From the NCBI RefSeq assembly GCF_001429725.1, contig NZ_LMHV01000041.1:1-64000 (forward strand): DNA of 64,000 bases, given 5' to 3'. A program made the translations under genes and the position numbers. The notes beneath the pieces were generated by a model. That model did no database searches. It was not told where the DNA came from and saw only the letters and a list, made by a program, of their open reading frames with translations. Origin of the DNA: Rhizobium sp. Root708. GTDB taxonomy: Bacteria; Pseudomonadota; Alphaproteobacteria; Rhizobiales; Rhizobiaceae. Below, piece by piece: positions 17,636-25,627 of the stretch (the first letter of the stretch is position 1; each line of letters opens with the position of its first letter).

Positions 17636-19422
17636 CTCAAGCTGGCGTCTGCCTCGCTGCTGAATGCGCAGCAGACATACCAAGGCGGCATGATGTCGCC
17701 GGATTGGTGCGTGCACCAGATCACCGTGCCGAATTGCGGTGGTTTCGTCGGGATGGTTTCGCCGGACAGATTGGCAACAAGGCACAACCGCGTCCCATCG
17801 CCGAGCTCCCAATCGATGTCGATGAACTCGGTCGAGCGGGCGAAATTCCCGCCTGATGAGATGGCGGACAGGCGCGGGATAATATGATCTCGACGCAATG
17901 TTATCAGACGGCGGTATAGTTCGAGATGCTCGCGGTGAATACCGCGACTGGCTATTTCCCAATCCAGTTTGGCGTCGAGGAAGGTCGAGGCAGCCGTCGG
18001 ATCGGGAAGCTTTTCGGCATTCTCCTCGTCGAAGCCTGGAAGCCGGTGCAATTCCTCCCGCCTTCCCTTGCGCACGGCCGCGTTCAGCTGCTCGTCGAAG
18101 TCGCAGAAGTAGGGAAAATCGGCCTCGCTCTTCCACTCCTCGCCCATGAAGATCATCGGGATTTGCGGCGAAAGGAGGTAGATACCGGTGATCGCCTCCA
18201 AGGCCGGTTGCGCAGCAATCTTGTGAATGCGGTCGCCAAAGGCGCGATTGCCAACCTGATCATGGTTCTGAATGAAGGCAATGAATGCCGTCGGCGGCAG
18301 ATGCGCACTCGGCTCGCCCCGCGGTTCTCCTCTGTAGGGCATTTCCTCGCCCTGGAAAACAAAACCTTGCGCGATGGCGCGCGCGACCGCGCTCGGAGCG
18401 CACGAATAATCGGCGTAGTAGCCGAACGCCTCGCCTGTCGCCGCTCTGTGCAATACATGATGGATGTCGTCGTTCCACTGGGCGGTATAGAGGTTTGGGC
18501 GTCCTTCTCCATCTCTTTCGAGAAGCGCGGAGCTGTTATCTTCATTCTCCACGATCAAACGGCAGTGCCGACCGGGCGTGGCGTGCTTGACCGCCCGCGC
18601 GATCGTCGCGAGCATATGCTCGTCGCTGTCGTCCCTGATGGCATGCACAGCATCCAGCCTGAGCCCGTCGGCGCGAAATTCCTGCAGCCAGTAAAGCGCG
18701 TTCTCGACGAAGAACCGCCGGATCATGCCGGAATGTTCGCCATCATAGTTGATGGCAGCGCCCCAAGGGGTCTTGTGGTCCCGATTGAATAGCGGCGCAT
18801 AGGACGGCAGGTAATTTCCTTGAGGACCAAAGTGATTGTAGACGACGTCGAGGAATACCGACATTCGCCGGCGGTGAGCAGCATCGATGAAACCCTTGAG
18901 ATCCTCCGGGCGCCCATAGCTGCTATCGGGCGCATAAGGCAGGACGCCGTCGTACCCCCAACCGCGCCGACCGGGGAAATCGTTGATCGGCATCAGCTGG
19001 ATCGCCGTGATCCCCAGATCCCTCAGGTAATCGAGACGCTCGGTCGCGGCTGCCAGCGTGCCTTCTTCAGTGAAGGCGCCGACGTGCAGTTCGTAAATGA
19101 CCGTTTCATTCCACGGACGCCCGCGCCATTCATCGTGCTGGAAGACATGGCGGCTGCCATCGACGACTTCACTCGGGCCATGGACATCGTCGGGTTGATA
19201 GCGTGAGGCCGGGTCCGGGACCTGCTGACCATCCTCCGATATGAAACGATAGCGCGTGCCGTGCCCGGCGCTCTCCGCGAGAAGCGTAAACCAACCACCG
19301 TCTTCACTGGCCATCGTCGTTGCAGGCCCATCATCGATCGTGATGGCGACCTTCCTTTGCAGCGGCGCCCACAAGCGAAAGCGGACACCGTGATCCGTGA
19401 ACTGAGGACCGAAACTGAACAT
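17608..19422 (-). CDS. treZ: Malto-oligosyltrehalose trehalohydrolase TreZ
   Basis: A 604-residue GH13 enzyme that releases trehalose from malto-oligosyltrehalose. The start is taken as ATG 19422 (FGPQFTDHGVRFRLWAP follows); a TTG at 19437 is an alternative. An N-terminal Ig-like domain leads into VIYELHVGAFTEEGTL, then DVVYNHFGPQGNYL, nucleophile DGLRLDAVHAIRD, acid/base IVENEDN and QNHDQVGN. GEEW (MIFMGEEWKSEADFPYFCDF) is also typical of TreZ. It converges on treY with a 28-base overlap and is divergent from topoisomerase IB. Confidence 0.93.
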   Translation of the reverse strand: MFSFGPQFTDHGVRFRLWAPLQRKVAITIDDGPATTMASEDGGWFTLLAESAGHGTRYRFISEDGQQVPDPASRYQPDDVHGPSEVVDGSRHVFQHDEWRGRPWNETVIYELHVGAFTEEGTLAAATERLDYLRDLGITAIQLMPINDFPGRRGWGYDGVLPYAPDSSYGRPEDLKGFIDAAHRRRMSVFLDVVYNHFGPQGNYLPSYAPLFNRDHKTPWGAAINYDGEHSGMIRRFFVENALYWLQEFRADGLRLDAVHAIRDDSDEHMLATIARAVKHATPGRHCRLIVENEDNSSALLERDGEGRPNLYTAQWNDDIHHVLHRAATGEAFGYYADYSCAPSAVARAIAQGFVFQGEEMPYRGEPRGEPSAHLPPTAFIAFIQNHDQVGNRAFGDRIHKIAAQPALEAITGIYLLSPQIPMIFMGEEWKSEADFPYFCDFDEQLNAAVRKGRREELHRLPGFDEENAEKLPDPTAASTFLDAKLDWEIASRGIHREHLELYRRLITLRRDHIIPRLSAISSGGNFARSTEFIDIDWELGDGTRLCLVANLSGETIPTKPPQFGTVIWCTHQSGDIMPPWYVCCAFSSEADASLSQSAEISKA

Positions 19423-19453
19423 GTGGAAGAACCCCAAACGGCATTCTTCTCAG

Positions 19454-19479
19454 AACTTCGCTCGAAGGCGCGATGTTCC
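19454..19479 (-). promoter_or_regulatory. Candidate EcfG-type stress promoter of treZ
   Basis: On the minus strand GGAAC (19479-19475), 17 bases, then AGTT (19457-19454). The predicted start near 19447 gives a leader of about 25 bases to the ATG at 19422. Confidence 0.5.
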
Positions 19480-19559
19480 ATCCGCTGGTGCCGATTTGGT
19501 GGATCTCCTCGAGAAACAACCCGCTGAAACCATCGGCGCAACAGGAAAACTCACGCGGC

Positions 19560-19584
19560 GGAACCAACTCTCCGCCGTGGAGTT
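19560..19584 (+). promoter_or_regulatory. Candidate EcfG-type stress promoter of topoisomerase IB
   Basis: GGAAC at 19560-19564, 16 bases, then AGTT at 19581-19584. Its sequence is close to the treY promoter. Transcription would begin only a few bases before the ATG at 19594, so the message would be nearly leaderless. Confidence 0.55.
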
Positions 19585-19593
19585 TCCCGCGTC

Positions 19594-20667
19594 ATGGATC
19601 AGCTATCGACGGACCGTTACCAGCTTAGAGCAGCGCAGCCCGATAACGGGACAGCCGACGTCGTCTACAGTCCCCAGATCGAAGAAGGAATTAGCCGAAA
19701 GGCTGGAAAGCGGGGCTTTCTCTACTACGGCCCTGACGGACAGCGTATCCGCGACCGGTCCGAAATCGAGCGCCTGAATGCGCTTGCGATCCCTCCCGCC
19801 TATACCGACGTCCGCATCAACGCCAATCCCCTGGGACATCTGCAGGCGACTGGCATCGATGCGCGCGGACGTAAACAATATCGGTATCATCCCGACTGGC
19901 TGGCTGAACGCGAGCGCGCCAAGTTCGAGCGCCTTGTCGAGTTCGGAGATCGGTTGCCGGCGATCCGGGAACGAGTCGATAGCGACCTGACGGCAAAAGG
20001 TCTTTCGATGAACAAGGCCGTGGCAACGGTCGTCTGGATGCTCGACAAACTCTACATTCGCGTGGGAAATCAGGCCTACGCCGAAGCCAATGGTTCGTTT
20101 GGCCTGACCACCCTGCGACGCCGACACCTAAAAATTGATGGCTCCACTGTCCGCTTCCGTTTCAAGGGAAAATCGGGAAAGGAGTGGAATCTCGCCCACG
20201 CCGATCGCCGCATCGCCGGCGTTATCCGCAGGCTGCACGACCTGCCTGGGCAGCATTTGTTCAAATATCTTGGACCCGATGGAGAATACCGACAGATCCT
20301 GTCGCAGGATGTCAACGCCTACATCCGTGAGGCTGCCGGTGAAGATTTCAGTTCGAAGCAATTCAGAACATGGGGAGCGACATGCATGGCGGCAGCGGCT
20401 CTCGCTCCCGTGGTTGTTGGAAACTCCCAACGGCAGATCGCCTTGCAGATCAATGCAGCAATCGATGCAGTCGCAGCCAAGCTCGTCAATACGCGAGCCG
20501 TCTGCCGCTCCTCTTACATTCACCCGGCGGTATTCGATGACTTCCGCGCCGGTCGGCTGTCGGACCTCGCCAGCATGCGGCCATCCAGAAGCAAGCGGCT
20601 CACCACCTGGATGGATGATGAGGAGATCCGGACGTTGCGGTGGCTGAAGACCAGGCTCGCAACCTGA
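19594..20667 (+). CDS. DNA topoisomerase IB (eukaryotic/poxvirus-type)
   Basis: A 357-residue type IB topoisomerase that relaxes supercoils through a 3'-phosphotyrosine intermediate. The N-terminal domain (GFLYYGPDGQRIRD, LAIPPAYTDVRI) precedes the catalytic domain. That domain shows RVGNQAYAEANGSFGLTTLRRRH with an active-site arginine, the lysine in FRFKGKSGKEW, FRTWGAT, and the catalytic tyrosine in CRSSYIHP. Length matches bacterial TopIB. It is divergent from treZ and sits in the stress block; TopIB genes are often in general-stress regulons of alphaproteobacteria. Confidence 0.92.
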   Translation: MDQLSTDRYQLRAAQPDNGTADVVYSPQIEEGISRKAGKRGFLYYGPDGQRIRDRSEIERLNALAIPPAYTDVRINANPLGHLQATGIDARGRKQYRYHPDWLAERERAKFERLVEFGDRLPAIRERVDSDLTAKGLSMNKAVATVVWMLDKLYIRVGNQAYAEANGSFGLTTLRRRHLKIDGSTVRFRFKGKSGKEWNLAHADRRIAGVIRRLHDLPGQHLFKYLGPDGEYRQILSQDVNAYIREAAGEDFSSKQFRTWGATCMAAAALAPVVVGNSQRQIALQINAAIDAVAAKLVNTRAVCRSSYIHPAVFDDFRAGRLSDLASMRPSRSKRLTTWMDDEEIRTLRWLKTRLAT

Positions 20668-20681
20668 ATAGGTGGACCAAG

Positions 20682-20715
20682 CTACAGACCGCGCTCAGAG
20701 GAACGCGGTCTGTAG
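20682..20715. terminator. Bidirectional hairpin terminator between topoisomerase IB and DUF2934
   Basis: A perfect 12-base inverted repeat, CTACAGACCGCG and CGCGGTCTGTAG, encloses a 10-base loop. It lies 15 bases past the topoisomerase stop and 7 bases past the stop of the convergent DUF2934 gene, so it can serve both. No strong T run follows. Confidence 0.7.
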
Positions 20716-20721
20716 GGAAAC

Positions 20722-21018
20722 TCAATGTACGATCGGCTTTGAAGTCGAAGCTCGGCGTGACTTGGTCGATTTATCGGAGGCAATGGCTGCTTTTGCCGTC
20801 TTCTTATCCTTGTCGTCACGCGGCTTGGTTGTTGCAGGCTTGGCTGTCTTGGCTTCCGCTGCGCCCTGGCTCCGCCGGGCCTTCTTGGGCGGCGCGCCTT
20901 CCGCTGCGATTTCCTCGAAGGCCTTCAGCCAGTGTTTCATGTCTTCGCCCTGGGGACGCCCTTCCCGCTCCCAGATTTCATAAGCCCGCTGACGAATTTT
21001 CTCTTCGTGTTCGCTCAT
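20722..21018 (-). CDS. DUF2934 protein with lysine/alanine-rich tail
   Basis: A 98-residue protein from ATG 21018. The N-terminal DUF2934 motif is EEKIRQRAYEIWEREGRPQGEDMKHWLKA. The tail (about residues 45-98) is rich in K, A, T and S, like a DNA- or RNA-associated disordered tail. DUF2934 proteins are common in rhizobia, often in stress regulons; function unknown. Convergent with topoisomerase IB. Confidence 0.75.
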   Translation of the reverse strand: MSEHEEKIRQRAYEIWEREGRPQGEDMKHWLKAFEEIAAEGAPPKKARRSQGAAEAKTAKPATTKPRDDKDKKTAKAAIASDKSTKSRRASTSKPIVH

Positions 21019-21137
21019 GGTTCTCGTGCCGTTGTTGGTGTGGGGACGAACAGTAAGTGTGGTGGATTTTTCAGGAAACAAGAGGCGGCGGCGCAAGCGA
21101 TGACATCGGCTTTGCCCTTCTATTTCAGGCACCGGAG

Positions 21138-21162
21138 GGAACGAGAGGCTTCTTCACGCGTT
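21138..21162 (+). promoter_or_regulatory. EcfG-type stress promoter of the phospholipase D gene
   Basis: A full consensus match: GGAAC at 21138-21142, 16 bases, CGTT at 21159-21162. The predicted start near 21169 leaves a leader of about 36 bases. Confidence 0.7.
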
Positions 21163-21204
21163 AGGGGGAACGCATGGATGGCTCGGGGGAAGACGAGATA
21201 GATA

Positions 21205-22773
21205 ATGAAAGAATTTTCCGGCGATCGCCGCATTCACGAAGCACCTAATGACCACGGGTTTCAAGAAGGGGCGATCGAGTACGAAATCGATCCTCCTTCG
21301 ATCATCCGACCAGGCTATAACAGCTGGAAGACTGGAACGGTTTCCAAGGCATCATTTCTAATAGACGGCGCGGCCTATTTCAGAGCGCTGGATCACGCAT
21401 TGCGGCTCGCCCGACAGACGATCTGGATCGTCGGATGGGATTTCAACCCTGATATCAGGCTCAGACCACGCGAAAGCTCCGAAACGCTCGGCGAATTGTT
21501 GCTGACCTTGACAGAGGACAACCCTGATCTCCGCGTCCGGATCTTGGTTTGGGGCATGGGACCAGTTTACTCCGGCAAGTCACTGAGGCTCTTCAACCAC
21601 CCGCAGTTTTCCGACCACCCGCAGATCAGCATGCATTTTGATCTTCGCCATCCGCTCCGCGGATGCCATCACCAAAAGCTCGTGGCGATCGATGACAAGC
21701 TGGCATTCCTTGGCGGCATCGACCTGACCGCGAGACGCTGGGACGAACCTGACCACGCCCCGCGCAATAGCTTCAGACGATCCCCCGACGGCACCCCTTA
21801 TGATCCGGTGCATGACATTCAACTGCTCGTTTCAGGCGAGGCGGCGACTTTCGTTGATGACGTCGCGAGACGCCGCTGGAAAAGGGCAACCGGCCAGCAA
21901 GTTCCGGTGACCGAAAGCTCCGATCCGGTCTGGCCAGCCATGGTGGCGCCCCATATAGCCGACGCTCGGGTGGGTATCGCGCTTACGGAGCCGGGCCTGA
22001 TCGGACGACGCGGCCGCCATGAAGGCATCCGCCTGACGCGCGCAGCCATCCAGTCTGCACGACACAGTATCTACATCGAAACACAGTATCTGGCATCGTT
22101 CGGTGTCGCGCGCTCGATCGCGCAGCGCTTGCGCGAACCCGATGGCCCGGAGATCGTCGTTCTGGTGACGAAAAGCTCGCACGGCTTTATCGAGAAGCTC
22201 ACTATGGGTAGCAATCGCGACCGCGTTATCCGGCGATTGAAACGCTTGGATCGTCACGACCGGCTGCGTGTGATGTATGCCGTGGCTCCCGACGGCAACG
22301 GCGGCTCCCAGGAAATTGTCGTCCATTCCAAGCTTGTTATCATTGACGACCGGTTCATCAGAATAGGCTCTTCCAACCTGAACAATCGTTCGGAGGGGCT
22401 TGATACCGAGTGTGATCTGGCAATCGAGGCGTCCTGTACGGCCCATCGCGATGCGATTGCAGCTGTTCGCTACCAGCTTATGGCGGAACATCTCGACACC
22501 ACGCCGCAGGCGGTGCAGCAGGCGCAGTCTTCGGCAGGTTCGATGATCAAGGCGATTGACAGCCTCAACCGTTCATTGCGTGGGCTACGCCCCTTCTCGG
22601 TCGATCTTGCTAACGGGGAAACAACGCCGGTGATAGGAACGACCATCGTCGACCCGCATCGCCCGTATCATCCCCTAAGGCGATTGCGGTTGCGCCTCGC
22701 GTCGCTCATGCGAGGTTTGGTCGGCGGCGGAGCGTTGCCGCCTACGCAGGAAAATCTCGCTAAGAGCGAATGA
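21205..22773 (+). CDS. Phospholipase D-family / cardiolipin synthase-like protein
   Basis: A 522-residue protein of the PLD superfamily. Two HKD motifs are intact: HHQKLVAIDDKLAFLGGID (about residues 156-174) and HSKLVIIDDRFIRIGSSNLNNRS (about residues 374-396). The pair forms one active site acting through a phosphohistidine. It lacks the N-terminal membrane segments of ClsA and resembles ClsB/YbhO-type enzymes. Its neighbours are homologues of YbhN and YbhP, the same trio found around clsB in E. coli, so a phospholipid role is likely. Its last 99 bases overlap the 3' end of the ybhN-like gene on the other strand. Confidence 0.85.
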   Translation: MKEFSGDRRIHEAPNDHGFQEGAIEYEIDPPSIIRPGYNSWKTGTVSKASFLIDGAAYFRALDHALRLARQTIWIVGWDFNPDIRLRPRESSETLGELLLTLTEDNPDLRVRILVWGMGPVYSGKSLRLFNHPQFSDHPQISMHFDLRHPLRGCHHQKLVAIDDKLAFLGGIDLTARRWDEPDHAPRNSFRRSPDGTPYDPVHDIQLLVSGEAATFVDDVARRRWKRATGQQVPVTESSDPVWPAMVAPHIADARVGIALTEPGLIGRRGRHEGIRLTRAAIQSARHSIYIETQYLASFGVARSIAQRLREPDGPEIVVLVTKSSHGFIEKLTMGSNRDRVIRRLKRLDRHDRLRVMYAVAPDGNGGSQEIVVHSKLVIIDDRFIRIGSSNLNNRSEGLDTECDLAIEASCTAHRDAIAAVRYQLMAEHLDTTPQAVQQAQSSAGSMIKAIDSLNRSLRGLRPFSVDLANGETTPVIGTTIVDPHRPYHPLRRLRLRLASLMRGLVGGGALPPTQENLAKSE

Positions 22774-23637
22774 CACCAGCCCGAACAGAAGCGGGATCAC
22801 GAAGTAGATCACGCGGAAGGCAACCAGCGCGCCAATGGAAGCGCTTGGAATCAAGGCGGTCACGGTTGCCTCGAGAACGCCAAGCCCCCCGGGGACGTGG
22901 GTAAGCAGCACCGCGACATTCGCCAGCACGAAAGCGGTCGCGGTCTCCATGAAATCTGCATCGGCGCCCAAGAGCTGCTGCAGGCATGCTGCGACTGCCA
23001 TGAAGTTGAGCGTGCCGACGACAATCTGGCCGACCGCAAGCGGGAACGACGGCATCTTGAAGCGCCACCGCCACACCGCAAGCGGCGCGCGGATCATAAG
23101 CGTCATCAGCAAATAGCACCCGATCGCTACCAGGCAACCAACACCAAGCGCGACCACGCCCGCCGCTGGCAACCCGATGAGCGCCGCGGCGGCCTGCGAA
23201 TTTGAGACGAAGACAATTCCGCAGAGCGATGCGAGACCAATCCCGACCGTTGCACCACAGAAGACGATAACGCGTGCAACCTCTTCGCCGCTCAGTCCCC
23301 AGCGCGAATAGTAGCGATAGCGCACGGCGCCGCTGCTCAGTGCAGCGAAACCGAGATTGTGGCCGATCGAGAGGCCGGTAAAGGAGGCAAGCGCCGCTTT
23401 TGGATAGCTCAACGGTCGGCCGGCATAGCGCAGCCCCATCCAGTCGAAGACCGTCAGACAGAGGTAGGACATTGCCGCGAAGGCAAGACCGGCTGAAAGA
23501 CGAGATTCGGACAATCTTTCCACCGAAGCCCTGATCTCTGCTAAGGAGTATCGGCTGAAAACGCGGTAGAGAAGGTATGCAGCCAAAACCAGACCCAACA
23601 ATAGCACCGCGTTTAAAAGCAACTTCTTCGCCGACAT
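22675..23637 (-). CDS. YbhN-like UPF0104 membrane protein (LPG synthase transmembrane family)
   Basis: A 320-residue integral membrane protein with eight or so hydrophobic segments. It belongs to the YbhN/UPF0104 group, related to the flippase half of lysylphosphatidylglycerol synthase (motifs LSIGHNLGFAALSSGAVRYR and THVPGGLGVLEATV). The ATG at 23637 is preferred over 23661 because the predicted transcription start is near 23666. YbhN-type proteins are linked with lipid movement in the inner membrane; the substrate here is unknown. It overlaps the PLD gene tail-to-tail by 99 bases and shares an interleaved promoter region with the ybhP-like gene. Confidence 0.85.
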   Translation of the reverse strand: MSAKKLLLNAVLLLGLVLAAYLLYRVFSRYSLAEIRASVERLSESRLSAGLAFAAMSYLCLTVFDWMGLRYAGRPLSYPKAALASFTGLSIGHNLGFAALSSGAVRYRYYSRWGLSGEEVARVIVFCGATVGIGLASLCGIVFVSNSQAAAALIGLPAAGVVALGVGCLVAIGCYLLMTLMIRAPLAVWRWRFKMPSFPLAVGQIVVGTLNFMAVAACLQQLLGADADFMETATAFVLANVAVLLTHVPGGLGVLEATVTALIPSASIGALVAFRVIYFVIPLLFGLVSFALSEIFLRRRQRSAADQTSHERREAQPQSP

Positions 23638-23671
23638 GAACAATCCCGTTTTCGCAGACATGATGTGGTCT

Positions 23672-23697
23672 GGAACGAAGAAGCTCGTTTGCGGGTT
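23672..23697 (+). promoter_or_regulatory. EcfG-type promoter of the ybhP-like gene (interleaved)
   Basis: GGAAC at 23672-23676, 17 bases, GGTT at 23694-23697. Its -35 overlaps the -10 of the opposite promoter and its -10 overlaps the opposite -35. Confidence 0.55.
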
Positions 23698-23699
23698 CC
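23674..23699 (-). promoter_or_regulatory. EcfG-type promoter of the ybhN-like gene (interleaved)
   Basis: On the minus strand GGAAC (23699-23695), 17 bases, CGTT (23677-23674), a full consensus match. It is mirror-image to the promoter of the ybhP-like gene over the same 28 bases. Confidence 0.65.
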
Positions 23700-23726
23700 C
23701 TCAGCTCATAGATTGCGAGGGAATGC

Positions 23727-24455
23727 ATGGAAAACGAGCTGCGCGTTCTGACCTACAATGTGCATAGCTGCGTGGGGACGGACCGCAGGCTTGACCTATC
23801 TCGCATCGCGGAGGTCATCGCCAACACAGGTGCGCATATCGTGGCGCTTCAGGAACTGGATGTCGGTCGTCTCCGCACGGGCGGTGTCGATCAGGCCCGC
23901 CAGATCGCCAGCGAACTGCGAATGGACGCCCATTTTCACCCCGCATTGACGGTCGCGGAGGAGCGGTACGGCGACGCCATTCTTTCGGCCTTGCCTATGC
24001 GCCTTCTGAAGGCTGGCCCTCTGCCATCGGCTGGAGAAACCCGGGGTGCGCTGCTGGCCGAAATAGAGGTCTCGGGAAAGAAAACGATCGTCCTCAACAC
24101 CCATCTTGGGCTGCGCGCCGGCGAGCGCATTGCCCAGGTCGCGACACTCCTTGGAGAGGATTGGCTCGGCAACGCCGATCTCGCGGCGAGCCCCATTATT
24201 GTCTGCGGCGACTTCAATGCCGTGCCGTCGTCAACGGCATACAAGATGCTGGCGCGACGTTTCACCGACGCAAGATCCGTCCTCGGCAAAAGACAACGTG
24301 CAACCTATCCGTCACGGATGCCGTTTTTGCGCATCGACCACGTCTTTGTGTCTGAAGGCATCAAGGTACGCGCCGTGGAGGTCGCGAACGGCGCCAACGA
24401 GCGGCGAGCGTCGGACCATCTGCCGCTTCTCGTCACGTTGGACGCAATAGGATGA
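23727..24455 (+). CDS. Endonuclease/exonuclease/phosphatase-family protein (YbhP-like)
   Basis: A 242-residue metal-dependent EEP-fold enzyme. Motifs in order: YNVHSCVGTDRRLDLSRIAEV, ALQELDVG (metal glutamate), NTHLGLRAGER, CGDFNAVPSS, and RIDHVFVS with ASDHLPLLV (catalytic Asp-His). This matches YbhP and other small EEP phosphodiesterases. No signal peptide is seen, so it is predicted cytoplasmic. The start at ATG 23727 follows GAGGGA. With the PLD and YbhN homologues it recreates the enterobacterial ybhP-clsB-ybhN set in a different gene order; the enzyme's substrate is not known. Confidence 0.85.
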   Translation: MENELRVLTYNVHSCVGTDRRLDLSRIAEVIANTGAHIVALQELDVGRLRTGGVDQARQIASELRMDAHFHPALTVAEERYGDAILSALPMRLLKAGPLPSAGETRGALLAEIEVSGKKTIVLNTHLGLRAGERIAQVATLLGEDWLGNADLAASPIIVCGDFNAVPSSTAYKMLARRFTDARSVLGKRQRATYPSRMPFLRIDHVFVSEGIKVRAVEVANGANERRASDHLPLLVTLDAIG

Positions 24456-24483
24456 TGCCACGCGGCGCAAGACCTCCTGTTTG

Positions 24484-25509
24484 CTAGGATACCGACACCG
24501 GCTTCGATCTCAGGCGGCTTGCCGTCGCCGGATCCGCACGCCTGCAAAGCTGCGGCGGCAGTCCGCGCATGATCAGTTCGGCGTCGGCAACCGCCATCGA
24601 TCCGAGAGCAAAGAAGGCATCGCGCGTGCCCCCCGTGCGGTGCGCCGACAGGAGGACATCAGGCATTGCCCGGACCGGGTCGTCGGCACTCACCGGTTCC
24701 ACCGGAAAGACATCGGTCGCAACGCGGATATGCCCCGTTTCGGCCGCCTTTAGCATAGCGGGGAAATCGACGACCGCGGCGCGGCTCATAAGGAGAAACG
24801 CGGACCCCGGCTTCATCAGCTGGAACTCGCGCGCACCCAGGAAACCTTCGTTCTCCGTTGTCACGCTCGCAAAGACGAAGACCACCTGGCTCTCCGACAG
24901 AAGCTCGTCGAGCGTCGCCGGAATGCAATCGGCCGATCGGATGATCTCCGTTGGAAGCCACGGATCAAAGACGCGAACCGTGTTCCGAAACGGGCGAACG
25001 AGTTCACGCAGCTGACGACCGAGATCACCGAAGCCGATGATCCCGACGCTCGCACCGGAAAACCGAAACGTCTCCCGGTTGCCCGCCAGCCCATATTCTT
25101 CGATACCGGCCCGAAACTCCCGGTCCGCCTTGGTGATGCCGCGTGCGAGATCGAGCGCCATGCCGAGAGCCGCCTCGGCGACTGGCGATGCGAAGGCGGC
25201 GGCCGGCGTGATGACCCAAATCCCACGTTCGACGCAGGTTTGATAATCGATATTGGGGAGGAAATTGGACTCGACGTTGATGATCGCCTTGAGCTTTGCT
25301 GCCTTGGCAAGGCGCTCCTTCGGCATGTCGGTCTGTCCGAAAATCAGAACCGTCTCGGGCAGGAGTTCGTCGACCTGCTCGGCAGGCATCGGGCGATCCT
25401 CCCTGATCACGACGTCTCCCAGCCGTTCGAGCCTTTCGCGGACGTCGGGCGCCATGATCAGATCCAATGTGCGTGGCAACGGATCGACCAGAATAATACC
25501 GCGGCTCAT
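24484..25509 (-). CDS. D-isomer-specific 2-hydroxyacid dehydrogenase
   Basis: A 341-residue NAD(P)-dependent dehydrogenase starting at ATG 25509 behind GGGAGGAAG. The Rossmann motif is VGIIGFGDLGRQLREL. The substrate-domain elements include FGQTDMPKERL, EAALGMALDLARGI and the late VATDVFPVEPVSADDPVRAMPDVLLSAHRTGG, where the histidine replaces the usual HxxG position. It may act on a hydroxypyruvate- or phosphoglycerate-like substrate. It stands alone between the ybhP-like gene and a minus-strand hydrolase. Confidence 0.8.
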   Translation of the reverse strand: MSRGIILVDPLPRTLDLIMAPDVRERLERLGDVVIREDRPMPAEQVDELLPETVLIFGQTDMPKERLAKAAKLKAIINVESNFLPNIDYQTCVERGIWVITPAAAFASPVAEAALGMALDLARGITKADREFRAGIEEYGLAGNRETFRFSGASVGIIGFGDLGRQLRELVRPFRNTVRVFDPWLPTEIIRSADCIPATLDELLSESQVVFVFASVTTENEGFLGAREFQLMKPGSAFLLMSRAAVVDFPAMLKAAETGHIRVATDVFPVEPVSADDPVRAMPDVLLSAHRTGGTRDAFFALGSMAVADAELIMRGLPPQLCRRADPATASRLRSKPVSVS

Positions 25510-25591
25510 GCTTCCTCCCTCGCGAGCTGACAGTTGCCGCGATTGTATCGACTGCGCTTCCGATTGAAAGCGTCTATCGTGAGGAAGCAAG

Positions 25592-25620
25592 GTGGTCCGG
25601 CGCCTGAAGCGCCGGACCAC
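25592..25620 (-). terminator. Strong hairpin terminator after the alpha/beta hydrolase
   Basis: A perfect 12-base stem GTGGTCCGGCGC / GCGCCGGACCAC with a five-base loop lies 7 bases past the hydrolase stop. No T run follows on the minus strand. Confidence 0.65.
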
Positions 25621-25627
25621 TGGACAT

